Below, piece after piece: positions 5,850-7,733 of a stretch of 7,733 nt of DNA. Where the stretch lies: positions 1 through 7,733 of the forward strand of contig CAMLKK010000084.1 of the NCBI GenBank assembly GCA_946480715.1, in the 5' to 3' direction. Origin of the DNA: an uncultured Bacteriovorax sp. Lineage in GTDB: Bacteria; Bdellovibrionota; Bacteriovoracia; Bacteriovoracales; Bacteriovoracaceae. Below the pieces are notes generated by a model that worked only from the letters and a program-made list of their open reading frames with translations, searched no databases and had not been told where the DNA came from. Every line of letters starts with the position of its first letter. Positions within the stretch are counted from its first letter, which is position 1. The translations under genes were made by a program, and so were the position numbers.

Positions 5850-6440
5850 ATGAAAAAACTTTTTACTCTCGCATTCCTATGGTCAACACTTTTATCTGCT
5901 GAAGTTACACCAGGGCAAACAGCACCCGATTTCACTCTCAATGATTATGAAAATAAAGTTCAAAAGCTTTCAGACTTTAAAGGAAGTTACGTTGTACTCG
6001 AATGGTTTAACAAAGATTGTCCATTTGTGAGAAAACATTATGGCAGCAACAATATGCAAAACCTGCAGAAGTTATACACGGGAAAAAAAGTTATTTGGCT
6101 GACCATCAATTCTTCAGCTGCAGGAAAACAAGGTCACGAATCAGCAGCAGAAGCTCTCGCAACCAAGAAAGCACTTGGTGCGAATCCAACTACCGTCCTT
6201 CAAGATTTTGATGGAAAAGTGGGAAGACTTTATGGAGCAAAGACTACTCCTCATATGTTCATTCTTGATCCGAACCAAAAAGTTCTTTTTGCTGGAGCGA
6301 TTGACGATAAACCTTCGTACGATCCAAAAGATATTCCTTCATCAAAAAATTTTGTGAGCATGACTTTGGATGCGGCCATGAACAACAAACCAGTAACGGT
6401 CAGTTCGTTTAAACCATATGGATGCGCAGTTAAGTATTAA
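5850..6440 (+). CDS. Periplasmic thioredoxin-fold redoxin (AhpC/TSA-like)
   Basis: This is a 196-residue secreted protein of the thioredoxin/peroxiredoxin superfamily. Residues 1-17 form a signal peptide ('MKKLFTLAFLWSTLLSA'). The fold follows: 'PGQTAPDFTL' at 21-30, the strand 'YVVLEWFNKDCPFV' at 47-60, and the cis-proline loop 'TTPHMFILD' at 132-140 with P134. The active site is CPFV, with a single cysteine (C57) in place of the thioredoxin CxxC. The second and only other cysteine (C192) sits in the C-terminal tail 'PYGCAVKY', a tail I know from this redoxin subgroup. C57 and C192 may form the working disulfide. The role is probably periplasmic thiol redox or peroxide chemistry, but the substrate is unknown. 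The gene is monocistronic with its own intergenic region. Its stop overlaps the convergent carbonic-anhydrase-like gene by 4 bp. Confidence 0.85.
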   Translation: MKKLFTLAFLWSTLLSAEVTPGQTAPDFTLNDYENKVQKLSDFKGSYVVLEWFNKDCPFVRKHYGSNNMQNLQKLYTGKKVIWLTINSSAAGKQGHESAAEALATKKALGANPTTVLQDFDGKVGRLYGAKTTPHMFILDPNQKVLFAGAIDDKPSYDPKDIPSSKNFVSMTLDAAMNNKPVTVSSFKPYGCAVKY

Positions 6441-6964
6441 AGTTTTTTTACTAAAGTTGGATCGAGATATTCTTCTTTATAAAGAACATAAGCTTTGTAG
6501 TGGTTTCCGTATTGATTCATTTCTTCCGCTGTCAGTGGACGTTTCACGACAGCGGGATTTCCCATAATCATTGAGCCTGGTGGATATTTTTTTCCAGGAG
6601 GAACAATACTTCCACCAGCGACAACACTATTAGCGCCAATTTCTGCACCATCCATGATAACCGCACCCATTCCTATCAAACATGAATCACCGACGATACA
6701 GCCGTGCAAGGTTACACTGTGACCGATACTCACGTTTTTTCCAATAATAAGAGGCCAGTCTTTCGTTACATGAAGCATAGAGAGATCTTGAACGTTGGTG
6801 TTTTCTCCAACAGTGATCGTATTAACGTCACCGCGAGCGACACATTGATACCAAATGTTCACATTAGTTGCGAGAACCACTTTTCCAATGATGTCTGCAC
6901 TAGGAGCAACGAATACTCCAGCACCGATTGTTGGATTGATTCCTTTAAAAGAATAGAGAGGCAT
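6437..6964 (-). CDS. Gamma-carbonic anhydrase family protein (left-handed beta-helix hexapeptide protein)
   Basis: This 175-residue protein matches the compact gamma-carbonic-anhydrase/YrdA/PaaY-type family in length. The hexapeptide repeats forming a left-handed beta-helix run from about 11 to 140. The three zinc histidines are present: H65 in 'MLHVT', and H82 and H87 in 'GHSVTLHGC'. So are the family's 'ARGDVN' (R44, D46) and 'NVQD' (Q59, D60). A helical C-terminal tail (about 144-175) packs on the trimer in relatives. It lacks the acidic loop of archaeal Cam, as most bacterial members do, so real carbonic anhydrase activity cannot be assumed. The ATG (6964-6962) shares one base with the stop of the cytochrome gene (TAATG) and has no clear Shine-Dalgarno, so translation is probably coupled. 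It probably acts in the cytoplasm, since no signal peptide is seen. Confidence 0.88.
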   Translation of the reverse strand: MPLYSFKGINPTIGAGVFVAPSADIIGKVVLATNVNIWYQCVARGDVNTITVGENTNVQDLSMLHVTKDWPLIIGKNVSIGHSVTLHGCIVGDSCLIGMGAVIMDGAEIGANSVVAGGSIVPPGKKYPPGSMIMGNPAVVKRPLTAEEMNQYGNHYKAYVLYKEEYLDPTLVKKL

Positions 6965-7506
6965 TATTGCGCTGGTTGATTTGTACCTGGCTCAGAAGTC
7001 GCTGGAGCTTGGCCCGGAATTTCTTTTTTCCAAGGAAGCTTAGAAACGTAAGCCGCTACATCTTTAATGTCTTGAGGTGATAGACCTTTTACGATTGGAT
7101 TCATCGCCACGTTGATACGTGTCCCGGCCTTCATATCGAGAAGTTGCTTTTCAATATACCAATCAAACTGTCCACCGATGAAAGGAGCTTTTTGAGAAGT
7201 TTTACCTTCACCACCTTTTCCGTGACATGAAATACATTGATTATAAAGTTTGTGACCGCTTACAAGTTGAGGTGTGTTGAGATCAACAACTGGTGCGTAC
7301 TCTGCAAACACTTCTTCTTCTTCTTCAGCTTTCTTTTCTTTTGGGGCCATCAGGTGCGCAACCATTTCAGTGTGACTGTGGTAAGCGTCCGCTGTTTTTT
7401 TCATGTCGAATTTTTCGTTGTTCACCGGAAGTGAATTGTAAGAGAACATCACTAGAGCAAAAATGAATCCTACAAGAACACTTAAAAAAACAATCAATCT
7501 AGTCAT
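6964..7506 (-). CDS. Membrane-anchored monohaem cytochrome c
   Basis: This is a 180-residue class I c-type cytochrome. An uncleaved-looking hydrophobic anchor covers residues 4-22, followed by a long charged linker (about 30-70, with 'KEKKAEEEEE' at 56-65) and a C-terminal haem domain. The haem site is C91-I-S-C94-H95. The segment 'QLLDMKAGTR' at 121-130 and then 'MNPIVKGLSPQDIKDVAAYV' at 135-154 match the c4/c5-like pattern, which makes M135 the likely axial ligand. A Pro/Ala/Thr-rich tail ends the protein (about 164-180). It should face the periplasm and pass electrons in a respiratory chain, but its partners are not in the window. GGGAG 4 nt before the ATG supports the start, and a near-consensus promoter lies upstream. 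It forms a two-gene unit with the downstream gamma-carbonic-anhydrase homologue. Confidence 0.88.
   Translation of the reverse strand: MTRLIVFLSVLVGFIFALVMFSYNSLPVNNEKFDMKKTADAYHSHTEMVAHLMAPKEKKAEEEEEVFAEYAPVVDLNTPQLVSGHKLYNQCISCHGKGGEGKTSQKAPFIGGQFDWYIEKQLLDMKAGTRINVAMNPIVKGLSPQDIKDVAAYVSKLPWKKEIPGQAPATSEPGTNQPAQ
7311..7326. repeat. Triplet microsatellite (CTT/GAA) inside the cytochrome c gene
   Basis: Five tandem CTT units plus one base on the plus strand encode the Glu run at about residues 61-65 of the cytochrome linker. Slippage here would change linker length by whole residues without breaking the frame. Confidence 0.6.
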
Positions 7507-7553
7507 GACTCTCCCGTCGATCGCGAAAAAATTCTATGTCGTTTGAAAATGAA

Positions 7554-7582
7554 ATTATAGGGTATTTTCAAAAGCTTGGCAA
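7554..7582 (-). promoter_or_regulatory. Near-consensus sigma-70 promoter of the cytochrome c / carbonic-anhydrase-like unit
   Basis: On the minus strand, TTGCCA (7577-7582) is followed after exactly 17 bp by a perfect TATAAT (7554-7559). Initiation would fall near 7547, giving a leader of about 40 nt before the ATG at 7506. This is the strongest promoter I see in the window and suggests steady, housekeeping expression. Confidence 0.72.
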
Positions 7583-7604
7583 TTTTTTAAGCCCTGCGAA
7601 ACAA

Positions 7605-7733
7605 TCACTTTCCCAGCAGATTCTGGAGTTGTTCGACATCTTTTATTTCTTTTAGAAGTTCCATGTGGGCTTCTTTGATAAATCCTTCTTGATGAGCATG
7701 TTTCAAATAAGACAGCAGTGAGTCAAAAAATCC
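7605..7733 (-). CDS. C-terminal end of a LOG/TIGR00730-family-like protein (cut by window edge)
   Basis: An open minus-strand frame enters from the right edge and ends with TGA at 7607-7605, giving the last 42 residues. The sequence reads 'GFFDSLLSYLKHAHQEGFI', then a helix with 'MELLKEIKDVEQL'. This resembles the C-terminal end of LOG-family proteins (TIGR00730, Rossmann-fold nucleotide-monophosphate phosphoribohydrolases related to plant LONELY GUY). There the helix 'gffd-L-x-x-l' is followed by 'eGfI' and a 'D-x-x-e-x-l' ending. The catalytic 'PGGxGTxxE' motif would lie outside the window, so the assignment rests on this short tail alone. No hairpin terminator follows the stop, and the cytochrome promoter begins 22 bp downstream of it. 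Read-through into the cytochrome unit is therefore possible. Confidence 0.55.
   Translation of the reverse strand, partial: GFFDSLLSYLKHAHQEGFIKEAHMELLKEIKDVEQLQNLLGK

Noticed and set aside
5818..5853. 11-codon ORF whose TGA overlaps the redoxin ATG
   Set aside because: It is very short, has only a distant weak AAGG upstream, and the redoxin gene has its own consensus ribosome site, so chance is likely.
6704..6979. Plus-strand ORF antisense to the carbonic-anhydrase-like gene, and ORFs inside the redoxin gene (6017-6211, 6175-6357) and cytochrome gene (7237-7434)
   Set aside because: Each sits in another frame of a well-supported gene and encodes no recognisable protein.
1455..7604. Intrinsic terminators, tRNAs, CRISPR repeats, insertion sequences
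   Set aside because: Searching by eye on both strands found no stem followed by a T-run between genes, no cloverleaf, no regularly spaced repeats and no transposase or terminal repeats.

Overview
This window looks like a stretch of ordinary chromosome from an AT-rich (roughly 40% G+C by eye), Gram-negative bacterium. Several features fit the Bacteriovorax/Peredibacter branch of the Bdellovibrionota. These are the mix of proteobacterial-type genes (NhaR-like regulator, Alx/TerC, DUF374 acyltransferase, periplasmic redoxin, c-type cytochrome), very tight packing, and a large secreted helical protein of a style I associate with those predators. That placement is an inference from gene style, not from a marker gene. 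I see no mobile element, phage gene, CRISPR array, tRNA or rRNA.

Layout. The minus strand at 1-443 holds the N-terminal part of a baeRF-type (bacterial relative of archaeo-eukaryotic release factor) protein that runs off the left edge. Divergent from it is an NhaR-like LysR regulator (579-1454, +), which meets an Alx/TerC-family membrane protein (1447-2370, -) tail to tail. The Alx gene shares a compact divergent promoter region with a two-gene plus-strand unit: an SM-20/PPHD-like Fe(II)/2-oxoglutarate hydroxylase (2445-3023) followed without a gap by a DUF374 lipid acyltransferase (3024-3695, GTG start). A large secreted protein of unknown function (3658-5640, -) follows. Then comes a 209-bp intergenic region with two abutting perfect hairpins, a periplasmic thioredoxin-fold protein (5850-6440, +), and a minus-strand unit of a membrane-anchored cytochrome c (6964-7506) translationally coupled to a gamma-type carbonic anhydrase homologue (6437-6964). 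The right edge carries the last 42 codons of a LOG/TIGR00730-like protein (7605-7733, -).

How it fits together. The genes do not form one pathway. Likely themes are metal and redox homeostasis (Alx, Fe(II) oxygenase, redoxin, cytochrome), translation (baeRF, PPHD-like hydroxylase) and envelope lipid (DUF374). All three convergent gene pairs overlap at their 3' ends (8, 38 and 4 bp), leaving no room for intrinsic terminators. The best promoters seen are minus-strand: TTGCCA-N17-TATAAT for the cytochrome unit and TTGTCC-N17-TATAAT for the Alx gene.

The parts most worth a second look are the large orphan secreted protein and its confusing start region, where a strong Shine-Dalgarno plus ATG opens a different frame just before a run of seven T. 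The hairpin/box cluster beside it and the systematic overlap of convergent genes come next. I found no clear multi-gene system that is evidently undescribed.
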